Assembly: GCA_964036295.1 (NCBI GenBank)
Contig: OZ038473.1
Location: 10,511,501-10,575,500 of the forward strand
Source of the DNA: Plumapathes pennacea
Lineage: Eukaryota > Cnidaria > Anthozoa > Antipatharia > Myriopathidae
Direction of reading: 5' to 3'
Length of the DNA stretch: 64,000 nt
Shown: positions 57,073 to 64,000 of the stretch, piece after piece
Layout of the letters: every line of letters starts with the position of its first letter
How positions within the stretch are numbered: the first letter of the stretch is position 1
The notes under the pieces: generated by a model
Database searches by the model: none
The model's input: the letters and a program-made list of their open reading frames with translations, nothing else
What the model was told of the DNA's origin: nothing
Made by a program: the position numbers and the translations under genes

Positions 57073-57099
57073 ATTCTATATTTTTAAAATATAGAATAT
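57071..57099 (-). promoter_or_regulatory. 29-bp perfect palindrome overlapping a start codon
   Basis: ATATTCTATATTTT, one central T, then AAAATATAGAATAT: 14-bp arms, perfectly paired, covering the first bases of the ATG at 57,072 and the gap to the upstream gene. The same AGAATATG start context reappears at the capsid gene (63,989-63,998), and a related TATAGAATG at 60,449. It may be a promoter or initiator element of the leftward genes, or an RNA 3'-end hairpin. Confidence 0.55.
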
Positions 57100-57112
57100 T
57101 CAACTTTTAAAC

Positions 57113-57849
57113 CTAATATGGTGGAGGAGCGCTTGGTTCTAGTCTTTGAACGATTTCATATTCTGGCGGAGCGTCTTTTTGCTCGGTGATGTTCACGCTT
57201 ATGCTGACGTTAACGTTTATTTTACCGATTTTTGTGAACTTAAAATTTTTTGTCGAACATTTTTTATATATCTTTCCGTTAAGTCGTTGATGCTTTGAGT
57301 GTTTCCTAATGCAACTTCGTTTTTTGAAAAGCAAAGTATTTCGTTTCTTCGTGATTCATATTCATCTCTTACAAAGTTAATTTTAGCAAACTCTTCGTCA
57401 CTAACGTTTTCATCTGAAAGAGCATCACTCAACATTTCTTGAATTTTACTAATTTTAGTTTGACCAAGCGATATTAGTTTTTCATAATTTGTTATTTTTT
57501 TAATTGTTTCCTTGTCAAAAGCAATAGCAACTAAAGACGTTAATCCTAATAGTGCACCTACACCAATCACGGGAATTCCAACTACTGCTCCAAGGCCAGT
57601 TCCTGAAACGCACGCGCCAGACACTGATAAGACCGAAGATCCAGCTGATGAAAATATGTTTATTTTTCTTAGCCTAGAATGACTCTTTAATTTTTTGTCT
57701 CTTCTATTTGTGTCATTTTCCAGGTTTTTCTCCATTTTCTCAATAATTCTTTCGCAAGTGGTTAGTCTATAATAACCAGATTTGACTTTATTAACATGAT
57801 CCTTCGTAAGGTCAGGGTAAACTTTTTCCTTTTGAATAACTTCTGCCAT
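57113..57849 (-). pseudogene. Membrane-associated protein with PPxY-type tail, frameshifted
   Basis: ATG at 57,849. The first frame gives 210 residues: charged helix (1-60), Gly/Ala-rich hydrophobic hairpin (GLGAVVGIPVIGVGALLGLT, about 85-108), then helical region, ending at TAA 57,217. A second frame overlaps it (entering before 57,217) and continues to TAG 57,113 with NVNVSISVN, APPEYE and a terminal PSAPPPY. Proline-rich PPxY/PSAP-like tails recruit host NEDD4 or ESCRT factors in many viruses, so the tail probably belongs to this gene. The frames meet at a run of six A on the coding strand (57,246-57,251). It may be an indel or a slippage site. Confidence 0.6.
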
Positions 57850-57883
57850 CTTTATTTATTTTTATGTCTTTATATTTATTCAG

Positions 57884-58321
57884 TTAGTTTTCTTCATGAA
57901 ATATGGTAACGTTAATATATGAAGGTGTCCTCGAATTTGGCTCCATTTTAGTATTATCTGGGTAAAAAAGTATAATACGAAGCTTGTTTACAAAACTTTT
58001 CGCGGCGGATATTTTTACGGCTTCGGCGTTTTCTGTTAACCCTAAACCAACGAAAACTAAGTTTGCGCTTTTTACTCTTTTTAAAGTTTTTGACGCACTA
58101 GTTTTTTCAATGTTGGTAAACGTACAGCCTTCATCGATCAAGTTGCACCACACAATTACAGGTGAGATGGCGAACGCACTTGGCCAATATATTTTAATAA
58201 ACTTTGCTCCGCGAATTTGTTTAGCAAGTTCTACTTCTACGAAAAGACCATGGTTGCCTCTAATGGTGTCGTCTTGATTTGTTATAGGTTCTAACTTTAA
58301 TATAAATTTAGTTTCATACAT
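57884..58321 (-). CDS. Beta-rich protein, 145 aa, paralogue of the next gene
   Basis: ATG at 58,321; the stop is 34 bp before the next leftward gene's ATG. It shares with its neighbour at 58,393 the start MY[EQ]T, a block VELxKQIRGAKF, then SPxIxxxxLxDE and a C-terminal [IV]xIFHEE / VIYHTE end. Alternating hydrophobic residues suggest a small all-beta fold. Possible roles are a minor capsid or penton-like jelly roll or a spike, from size and location in a structural block. No motif proves this. Confidence 0.75.
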   Translation of the reverse strand: MYETKFILKLEPITNQDDTIRGNHGLFVEVELAKQIRGAKFIKIYWPSAFAISPVIVWCNLIDEGCTFTNIEKTSASKTLKRVKSANLVFVGLGLTENAEAVKISAAKSFVNKLRIILFYPDNTKMEPNSRTPSYINVTIFHEEN

Positions 58322-58392
58322 GTTTCGTTAAAATATGTGTTTAGATTAATAGTCAGTATTATCACATTCGTTTAACTCTTTCTTAAGTTGAG

Positions 58393-58815
58393 TTATTTTT
58401 CTGTGTGATAAATAACGATTTGAACGAATGCCTCTGAAATTGATCCACTGTCATAGATGGCTCTATGCCTAAATATTTCAATTTCGATCTCGAAGTCTTT
58501 TATTAGACTTTTTGAGCTGCTTATAGGTACTTTAACAGATGGTATGCTGTTCTCAACAATCAAGAATTTATCTGTATTATTGACCTTATCTAAAACTTTT
58601 TCTCCTTCACTCATGTTTGAGAAAAACGAACTTTCATCGACAAGGTCATAACGAATTATTAAAGGAGAAGTTGTGTATGGACAAGAAATAACCTCAAAGA
58701 ATTTTGCTCCTCGGATTTGTTTTGGGAGTTCTACTTTTGCTGCCACACTTAAAACCTGATTTCTATCATTTTTATCATTAGCTTTTAACCTTAACAATAA
58801 GTTTGTTTGATACAT
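58393..58815 (-). CDS. Beta-rich protein, 140 aa, tandem paralogue
   Basis: I place the start at the ATG 58,815 (MYQTNLLLRLKAND), because it aligns with the start of the 145-aa paralogue and leaves one base before the upstream gene's stop. The frame itself extends 13 codons further without ATG. It has the same VELPKQIRGAKF block and SPLIIRYDLVDE motif. The two copies have diverged to perhaps a third identity, so the duplication is old and both frames are kept open, which implies distinct roles. Confidence 0.75.
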   Translation of the reverse strand: MYQTNLLLRLKANDKNDRNQVLSVAAKVELPKQIRGAKFFEVISCPYTTSPLIIRYDLVDESSFFSNMSEGEKVLDKVNNTDKFLIVENSIPSVKVPISSSKSLIKDFEIEIEIFRHRAIYDSGSISEAFVQIVIYHTEK

Positions 58816-58816
58816 A

Positions 58817-60052
58817 TTACTTTTTATTCTTATTCTTAAATTGTTCAACGACAAAAGTGACGACGAGAAGAATCAACAACCAAGCGTGTTTCGAGAGAAA
58901 TCCTATCGCTTCTCCAGCTGCTTTGAACAAAAAGCTAACTATTGCTCCAACCATTCCAGGCAAAATTCCAGCCAACTTTTTTCCAATCTCTTTAAAGCCT
59001 TCTCCAACACCTTTTGCAACTTTCGTTAAACCCGCTTTGAGATTTGATACGACAACTCCAATAATGGTTCCTACAGCGGTTAGCACCCCGAAAACTGTCA
59101 AGCCGTATTTTTTGAAGATGTATTTAACTTTTTCTTTGAGACTTAAGTTTTCAAAAATTTGTTCATTATTTCCTTGTAATTTTTCATTTTCTTGTTCTAA
59201 TTCGTTCATTTGTTCAATTATTTCCTGATTTCCTGGGTTTTTTTCTAATTCCTCTTGAAGCACCTCAATCCGTTCTTTGTTTTGTTTTATGGTTGCCTCT
59301 GTTTCTTTTCTTGACTTGATTACTTCTGCTTTTTGTTTTTCTATTTCTTCCTCTAAATTTTTCCTTTCTTCAGGCGAGGTTGACTTTTTCAAATCATTTT
59401 CGAGTTTTTTAATAGTATCGTCTCTTCTTGAAACTTTATTTTTCAAAGACTCGTTTGCATCCTTAAGTTTCTTAACTTTTCTGTTTAAATCGTCGTTTTT
59501 TTCTTTTTCATATCTTAGTTCTTGTTCCTTTCTTTTGTTCAATTCTATTTCTCGATCGTTATCATCCATGATTTCTATCGACTTTTTTCCTAACGCTTTG
59601 ATTAGTTTGTCAGATGGTTTATTTCCTCGTTTTTGTGGAGATAAATTTCCATCTTCGTCTATGAAGAATTTTGCAGAATTTTTTGATGTCAACGATACCC
59701 AATGACCCTTTAATATATCTTGATCATAACGTAACTTACTTAAATTAGCATTTGGCCATACTTTTTTTAAGAAATTTTCAGACTCTTGATTATTTCCAGG
59801 AGTATCAGGCAATAACATATCTGTTTCTGAATCACCACCAAATGATGTTTCATGAGTATCATGGTGATGAAAAGTATTCAAAGGTGTCTCACCCGGATTA
59901 GTTGGTCTCATTGGAATTTCTTCACCATCCCCATCTCCGTTGTGAGTACTAGGCTCAAAAGGATTTTCTGGATCTACTTCTGCCATTTTCGTATCATTAT
60001 TCGAAAACGTTAAATCAATATCAAGAACATCAATAATACTTAGAGACTCCAT
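58817..60052 (-). CDS. Long coiled-coil protein with C-terminal membrane region, 389-411 aa
   Basis: Two possible starts: ATG 60,052, overlapping the upstream gene by 23 nt, or ATG 59,986 (MAEVDPENPF). I cannot choose firmly. The N-terminus is acidic and His/Pro-rich. Residues about 165-310 form a heptad-patterned coiled coil rich in Lys/Glu/Asn. From about 325 come Gly/Ala-rich hydrophobic helices (GVLTAVGTIIGVVVSNLK, GILPGMVGAIVSFLF) with a Gly-Lys stretch between, and a final transmembrane helix (AWLLILLVVTFVVEQF). The design, a stalk plus a membrane-active C-terminal module, fits a virion fibre or membrane protein. It is one base upstream of the paralogue pair. Confidence 0.8.
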   Translation of the reverse strand: MESLSIIDVLDIDLTFSNNDTKMAEVDPENPFEPSTHNGDGDGEEIPMRPTNPGETPLNTFHHHDTHETSFGGDSETDMLLPDTPGNNQESENFLKKVWPNANLSKLRYDQDILKGHWVSLTSKNSAKFFIDEDGNLSPQKRGNKPSDKLIKALGKKSIEIMDDNDREIELNKRKEQELRYEKEKNDDLNRKVKKLKDANESLKNKVSRRDDTIKKLENDLKKSTSPEERKNLEEEIEKQKAEVIKSRKETEATIKQNKERIEVLQEELEKNPGNQEIIEQMNELEQENEKLQGNNEQIFENLSLKEKVKYIFKKYGLTVFGVLTAVGTIIGVVVSNLKAGLTKVAKGVGEGFKEIGKKLAGILPGMVGAIVSFLFKAAGEAIGFLSKHAWLLILLVVTFVVEQFKNKNKK

Positions 60053-60449
60053 AAGCCAAACCGGCCACAGTCAATCCAGTGAATAACATTTCTCCATTTT
60101 TTTGGTCTTCACTAGGAGAGTAATAATCGTGAAAATTGGGCTCTTTTGAATCTTCAAAATTTTCATCTGGGTGAGTTTCTGCATAGGCTTTCAACGCCTC
60201 GTCTGTGCTCCTAAAATTATATGACGCGTTTTCCTTATCTTTTTCTTGTTGTTCTCTCCAAAGTTCTACTTTACCCATTTTCTCTTTCCAATCGTTGTAA
60301 TCTTTTTCGTATTTTTCGATAGCCAAATCATGTCTCTTCCTTTCTTCGTCTTGATCTTTTCCTGACAAAAAATTTGCTAAATAACTTCCCCCAATAAAAG
60401 TTCCTGCGTTTAATATTGCTCCAATAGCTACGGTTAAAAATGTTGCCAT
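60030..60449 (-). CDS. Small membrane protein with two hydrophobic ends, 139 aa
   Basis: ATG at 60,449 in the context GTATAGAATG, with TATATAAAGATTAC about 30 bp upstream. A hydrophobic N-terminal helix (FLTVAIGAILNAGTFIGGSY) is followed by a charged helical body with Trp (YNDWKEKMGKVELWREQQEK), an acidic YSPSEDQ segment and a hydrophobic C-terminus (MLFTGLTVAGLAYGVSKYY). Proteins of this layout are familiar to me as uncharacterised proteins in cnidarian assemblies. The role is unknown; a virion membrane or hairpin protein is plausible. Confidence 0.78.
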   Translation of the reverse strand: MATFLTVAIGAILNAGTFIGGSYLANFLSGKDQDEERKRHDLAIEKYEKDYNDWKEKMGKVELWREQQEKDKENASYNFRSTDEALKAYAETHPDENFEDSKEPNFHDYYSPSEDQKNGEMLFTGLTVAGLAYGVSKYY

Positions 60450-60656
60450 TCTATACTTAGAATGGTAACAATGTAATCTTTATATAATTATTTATTAATT
60501 TCATCAATCTTATTAATAAAATTATAAAGACGTATTCCACTTAAACTCTTCATTTAATTTTTTGATCCTTGGAATATTTATCAACTTTTTAACTTTTTTA
60601 AAAATAAGAGTTCCATACGTAATTACACTTAACATTTACAAGTATCATTAAAATCC
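60450..60656. other. AT-rich intergenic gap with TATA-like signal
   Basis: About 207 bp without a frame. On the minus strand it holds TATATAAAGATTAC (near 60,474-60,488), upstream of the gene starting at 60,449. TATAAAGA-type words also precede the genes at 54,087 and 57,849, so they may be promoter elements of the element. Confidence 0.45.
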
Positions 60657-60878
60657 TTAAGTTGGAATAATTTTTTGTTCTACGAGGTAATCTCATGCGT
60701 AAATTGCACCAATCATAACTCCTGTCCACTCAACAGCATTCATCAAACTAGATGAAGGATCTGAAGTTATTGCTTTTCCCAAGGCTTTCTTAGCAAAATA
60801 ACCAATTGCTGCAGAAATTCCAACCAAAGCAACCGCCTCTTTTGCATTATCAACAAGTTTATTTTCACTGCTGCTCAT
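60657..60878 (-). pseudogene. Tiny membrane protein with late in-frame UGA
   Basis: ATG at 60,878. The first 61 codons give a charged start and a Gly/Ala-rich helix (AVALVGISAAIGYFAKKALG) followed by TSDPSSSLMN and a second hydrophobic helix (WTGVMIGAIYA). A TGA at 60,693-60,695 is followed in frame by eleven sense codons (DYLVEQKIIPT) and TAA. The short hydrophilic tail after the UGA looks like the natural end of a two-helix membrane protein, so the UGA probably shortens the product by about 12 residues and may be tolerated. Confidence 0.65.
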
Positions 60879-60905
60879 TTTTGATGAGAATCGCTAATCT
60901 TTAAA

Positions 60906-61345
60906 TCATTCCATATCGATATTTGTCTCTTGTTTTTTATTTGGTTCACTCACTAGGGAAGGCTCTTCCACTTTATTAGTCTCAACAATTTCACGTGATT
61001 CTTCCTTTGAAGGGTAAAAAAATTTATAGCCATGATATATCACGAAAACAGAACCTATCAAACCGGCTGCCATTTGTAATCCATTGTTTACGTCAAGAAA
61101 ACTTAACGGGCTAATATTGTTCGAATTCTCTATTTCGTGACTTCTCTTTAAAGCTTCTCTTGCTTCCTTGTTTTTTCTTGCCAAGGCTTTACCAGCCGCA
61201 ACTTTTTTTGGATCCTTTTTTTTATCCTTACTTAAATTTTTTGTTTTACTTGTACCATTCGACTCCAGGTTTTTGGGAATACTCGTTATTTGATCCACTT
61301 TTACCTCACTCTCATCGCCTCTTCTTGATTTTTAGTTTCTGACAT
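60906..61345 (-). pseudogene. Basic single-pass membrane protein with damaged start
   Basis: The main frame (60,906 to about 61,316) has no ATG start; the first near-cognate is GTG at 61,298. It encodes a very basic segment (KKKDPKKVAAGKALARKNKE), a transmembrane helix (GLQMAAGLIGSVFVIYHGY) and an acidic tail. An ATG at 61,345 opens a short frame (MSETKNQEEAMRVR) that overlaps and stops within about 45 bp, one frame away. A 1-nt indel near 61,305-61,320 would explain this. The start MSET also opens the next upstream gene. The basic DPKKVAAGK region could bind DNA. Stop is TGA. Confidence 0.6.
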
Positions 61346-61446
61346 ATCTTTTAATATATTTGTAATTCTTAAGTCATGTTAGCATTTTGATAGTAAACTA
61401 ACAAAAATGATAACATATTTATTAAAAAGTGAAAAAATAAAAAAAC

Positions 61447-62031
61447 TCAAAGTTGTTTATCCTTTGAATCTGATTTTTCTTCATTTTCAATTTTCTCATC
61501 TTTTGAAATTACAACGTGTTTTGCAATATCCAAACCAACTCTCAAAAAAGCAACGACGTCTCCATATTCCTCAGAAAGTTTAGACGCATATTTTCCAATT
61601 CTTCTTCCTAATTGTTTATTATTTAACAAATCTTTTTTCAAAGATTCTTCATCGTCAAAAGTAAGTAAACACGAAAGTACTTTAACGAATCCATCCACGA
61701 AAAATCCCATTCCATCTTTCATTAATTCTTGTCCAGCTTTTTCTTCGTAAACACTGAATAGGGATTCCAAGTCAGAATCATTCATCTTTCTAATATCGAC
61801 TGCACTCAAGTTTTCTCCCACATATTCTTCCAAACCTTCCAACATAGCGATTGATGCAAGAATATCTTTTTTTCTAGATATTTCAACTTGAATCTCTGGA
61901 TCTGTTTCAACTTTTTTCGATTTGTTCCTTGCTTTAGGTTTTGGCTTTGGTTTTTCGTTTTGTTTCTTTTCGTTTTCTTTACCTTCGTTTTCCTCTACAA
62001 TATTAACGTAATCTCTTACAGTTTCTGACAT
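61447..62031 (-). CDS. Unrecognised protein with basic linker, 194 aa
   Basis: ATG at 62,031, 21 bp after the ATPase stop. The acidic N-terminus passes into a Lys/Pro linker (KPKPKPKARNKSKK), then a helical domain of about 120 residues (ILASIAMLEGLEEYV, GRRIGKYASKLSEEYGDVVA) and an acidic Lys/Glu/Ser tail. No transmembrane segment. I do not recognise the fold. Its position directly after the ATPase gene suggests a packaging or assembly role, which is inference. Confidence 0.72.
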   Translation of the reverse strand: MSETVRDYVNIVEENEGKENEKKQNEKPKPKPKARNKSKKVETDPEIQVEISRKKDILASIAMLEGLEEYVGENLSAVDIRKMNDSDLESLFSVYEEKAGQELMKDGMGFFVDGFVKVLSCLLTFDDEESLKKDLLNNKQLGRRIGKYASKLSEEYGDVVAFLRVGLDIAKHVVISKDEKIENEEKSDSKDKQL

Positions 62032-62052
62032 TTTCGTTATAAATACGAGATC

Positions 62053-62718
62053 TTAAGTTGATTGTGGAATTTCAACGTGATATGAAAATGGATGACATAG
62101 AGAAAAACAAATCCTTGAGTATTTTCCATTTTTTAATATCTCACAAATGTTTTTCTTCTCACGAATATCAATTCCAGATCCAAAACTTTTGAAAATTGCG
62201 TCTGTTCCATCAGAGTCTGGATTATGAAATGAAATGATACAACCAATATTTTCTCTGAATGGTTTGGCTATACTCGTCAATTGTTGAGTTAAAACCCAAA
62301 CAGAAATTCCAATATGTCGACCACTATACGCAAGATCAATTAGTTTTGAGCTTCTTTTCTTTACATCTTTGCTCACTGCACAATCATCAACAATCACGAG
62401 AACTTTGGTTTGTTTTCCTTGATTGTCCATCTTATTATCATAAAATAAATTCGTGCAAATCTCCAAACATTCTTCGACTTCTTCAGATTCAGACGCGTTA
62501 GGCATCATAACGAAAAAACACTCGTCACCTTTCGCGAATCCTTCATAAGTTTTATTTGTTGGAAAAGTTGGACAAATTAAAACAATGAAATCGAAAACGT
62601 GTCTAAAAGGTCCTCTTAAAAGATCAACCAAGTATTTCGTCTTTCCACATTTTGTGGGTCCATTAATCAAGCAATGAAAAGGTACTTCTGATTTTAAAGA
62701 TTCCATCTTTAAAATCAT
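62053..62718 (-). CDS. A32/FtsK-like DNA packaging ATPase, 221 aa
   Basis: ATG at 62,718, with an alternative ATG at 62,706 (MESLKSEVPF). Walker A is GPTKCGKT (20-27). Walker B is VLVIVDD (106-112). A conserved downstream stretch RHIGISVWVLTQQL (134-147) provides the polar motif typical of this class. The length matches small viral packaging ATPases of the HerA/FtsK superfamily (vaccinia A32-like), which drive genome entry into preformed double-jelly-roll capsids. It lies between the capsid-like gene and the basic-linker gene, the usual neighbourhood. All key residues are present, so it appears functional. It is the firmest family assignment in the element. Confidence 0.9.
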   Translation of the reverse strand: MILKMESLKSEVPFHCLINGPTKCGKTKYLVDLLRGPFRHVFDFIVLICPTFPTNKTYEGFAKGDECFFVMMPNASESEEVEECLEICTNLFYDNKMDNQGKQTKVLVIVDDCAVSKDVKKRSSKLIDLAYSGRHIGISVWVLTQQLTSIAKPFRENIGCIISFHNPDSDGTDAIFKSFGSGIDIREKKNICEILKNGKYSRICFSLCHPFSYHVEIPQST

Positions 62719-62752
62719 AATCGTATATTTTTAAGCTTGAGTTATTAATACA

Positions 62753-63991
62753 TTACGAAGATGGTTGAATTCTTACATCTTTCACAACTCCATCACTAAC
62801 TAAAACTGCCGCATCAGAAACAACAAAAACGTGACAATCTACGGTTGTAGAGGCGACTCCTTCAAGGTCAATGGCTAATCTAACACCATCATGAGACCTT
62901 CCAACTACAATTCCGTCACCATGAAGATTGTTGTCTGGCGTTGATCGTAAGTCAACCCACAAGGCAAACTTATCGTTATGAAAGTCTTTTTCCTTAAAGT
63001 GATCCTCTACGTAATCAAACCTTTTCAAAATCATTTTCCAGGTGTCTTCTCTTAAAATTCCTCCAGAATGCAAAGCGTTTGGAACACCATTTATAGAAAC
63101 TTTAACGGAATTGATTAGTGGATTTACAAATTCCTCTCAGTCCCTCGCGCCATCTGTTACTTCCTTTAAAAAGAATAACATGATCCCTTTCATGCAACTT
63201 CTTGGAGTGTTTACGTGAAGATTAATAAACGTACTCGTACCAATGTTAATCGATGGAAGCTTTTTAAAATGATGTATGTCCTCAAAGTAAAAAGTCCTTC
63301 CGCTTTGATAAACGTTGGATGCTTTAGATGCCAAATTTTCGTCCTCAATAGTTGAATATTCCAACTCAATGTTAGTTAGTTCGTAAGTGTAATCTTTGGT
63401 GGTGTCAGAAGTTATAACGATAGACCCTGAACTAGCTAGCTTTATTTCAAACCTAAGATTTGACTTTAATCCTCTTTGATAATAAACTCCGTGGTCGTCC
63501 AACACTGGGTGAGAGAGTGGAATGTGAAATTCTTTACCATACGTCGTGTTCGTTTGCTTTACTTCCTCTGCATCTGCGCCAGATGTTTTGAAAATCGACT
63601 TTCTTTTAGACTCACTTATCACTCCCCTTTTTAAGTCTTCCTCACACGTTAGCATATCAATATACCCATGAAAAATGTCGTATCTATCTGTGTCACAAAT
63701 GGTTTTTCCTCCAAAGACGATCTTCATGTTAGTCACTAAATTTCTTGACAAATTTTGAACAAGGTGATTGTCAGCGTGCGATCCTGTTTGAAATTTTACA
63801 TTAAACCTCAAAAACATGCTTTTAGGCACGAACACCATGTTTTCATTCAATCTTGGAACGTCAACGTAAAGCGTTTCTCCAGGTTTTGCGCTTGATGGTG
63901 TAAAAGTAATTCTGTGAAGAGTTCTCTCAGCCTTCATTGCCTTCGACAACTTAGGTTTTCTATTTGGATTTAGTATATCTGCAAGTGACAT
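62753..63991 (-). pseudogene. Major-capsid-like protein gene, 412 codons, with in-frame UGA at codon 285
   Basis: ATG at 63,991 in the AGAATATG context. The frame is open for 284 codons, meets TGA at 63,137-63,139, and continues in the same frame to TAA at 62,753. The protein is beta-rich throughout (ETLYVDVPRLNENMVFVP, FLRFNVKFQTG, NLRFEIKLASSGSIVI), with the length expected of a compact double-jelly-roll capsid subunit. The second part (NDKFALWVDLRSTPDNNLHG, TTVDCHVFVVSDAAV) would supply the end of the second barrel. Adjacent packaging ATPase supports a capsid role, as do similar proteins that I associate with cnidarian assemblies. The UGA removes about 30% unless read through. Only this codon breaks the frame. 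Confidence 0.72.
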
Positions 63992-64000
63992 ATTCTAAAG

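Larger units (their letters stand above)
53208..64000. mobile_element. Integrated DNA-virus-like (Polinton-like) element, left part
   Basis: A gene-dense block with about fourteen intronless genes, short intergenic gaps and AT-richer sequence than the host, beginning abruptly inside a receptor gene. It encodes a packaging-type ATPase next to a capsid-like protein, small membrane proteins and a coiled-coil membrane protein, with a rightward set of three genes converging on a leftward set. This combination suggests a member of the Polinton, adintovirus or Polinton-like virus assemblage. Neither polymerase nor integrase is in view. The right end lies outside the window. Confidence 0.85.

Noticed and set aside
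58803-59705. Plus-strand frames opposite the coiled-coil gene
   Set aside because: Shadows of the Lys/Glu-rich minus-strand gene; they are Ser/Phe-rich as expected for antisense of such codons.
55357-63991. Whole-element stop-codon recoding of UGA
   Set aside because: Several genes in the element appear to end naturally at UGA, so general recoding is unlikely; only local readthrough or mutation remains.

Overview
The window looks like a cnidarian nuclear genome, most likely an anthozoan such as a stony coral or sea anemone. The evidence is a tandem family of intronless rhodopsin-like receptors, non-coding DNA full of MITEs, Helitrons and fold-backs, and an integrated DNA-virus-like element whose gene types I associate with cnidarian assemblies. 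The species assignment is inference.

Bases 1 to about 53,207 are a degenerating tandem array of GPCR genes, all on the minus strand. I count ten visible receptor loci plus one ghost locus where flanks meet with no gene between them. Only three read through without interruption (15,449-16,450; 29,817-30,782; 40,971-41,933). The other seven are broken by internal deletion, 1-nt indel, truncation or insertion. There are two sequence classes, A and B. Each class carries its own flanks, and the locus at 29,817 mixes them (class B front, class A end). A long spacer block of about 3-4 kb is present four times. One spacer copy holds an 81-bp tandem expansion. Another is split by a 1,567-bp Helitron with textbook ends. 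The upstream flank belonging to a fourth is split by an older Helitron-like relic.

Bases 53,208 to 64,000 are the left part of a virus-like element inserted inside a class B receptor gene; its right end lies outside the window. Three genes run rightward (a Cys/His-repeat protein, an unknown protein, a small acidic protein). About eleven run leftward: a two-part structural gene, a PPxY-tailed protein, two tandem paralogous beta-rich proteins, a coiled-coil membrane protein, small membrane proteins, a packaging-type ATPase and a capsid-like protein. The two gene sets converge on a 310-bp gap packed with 18-bp dyads, most centred on ACGCGT. No polymerase or integrase gene is visible, so if present they lie to the right. 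The element is probably young, because most frames are long and open, but three genes are cut by single in-frame UGA codons and one or two by a frameshift.

The most notable points are the element-in-receptor junction, the recurrent UGA interruptions, the dyad cluster between the two convergent gene blocks, and the detailed record of receptor birth, conversion and death in the array.
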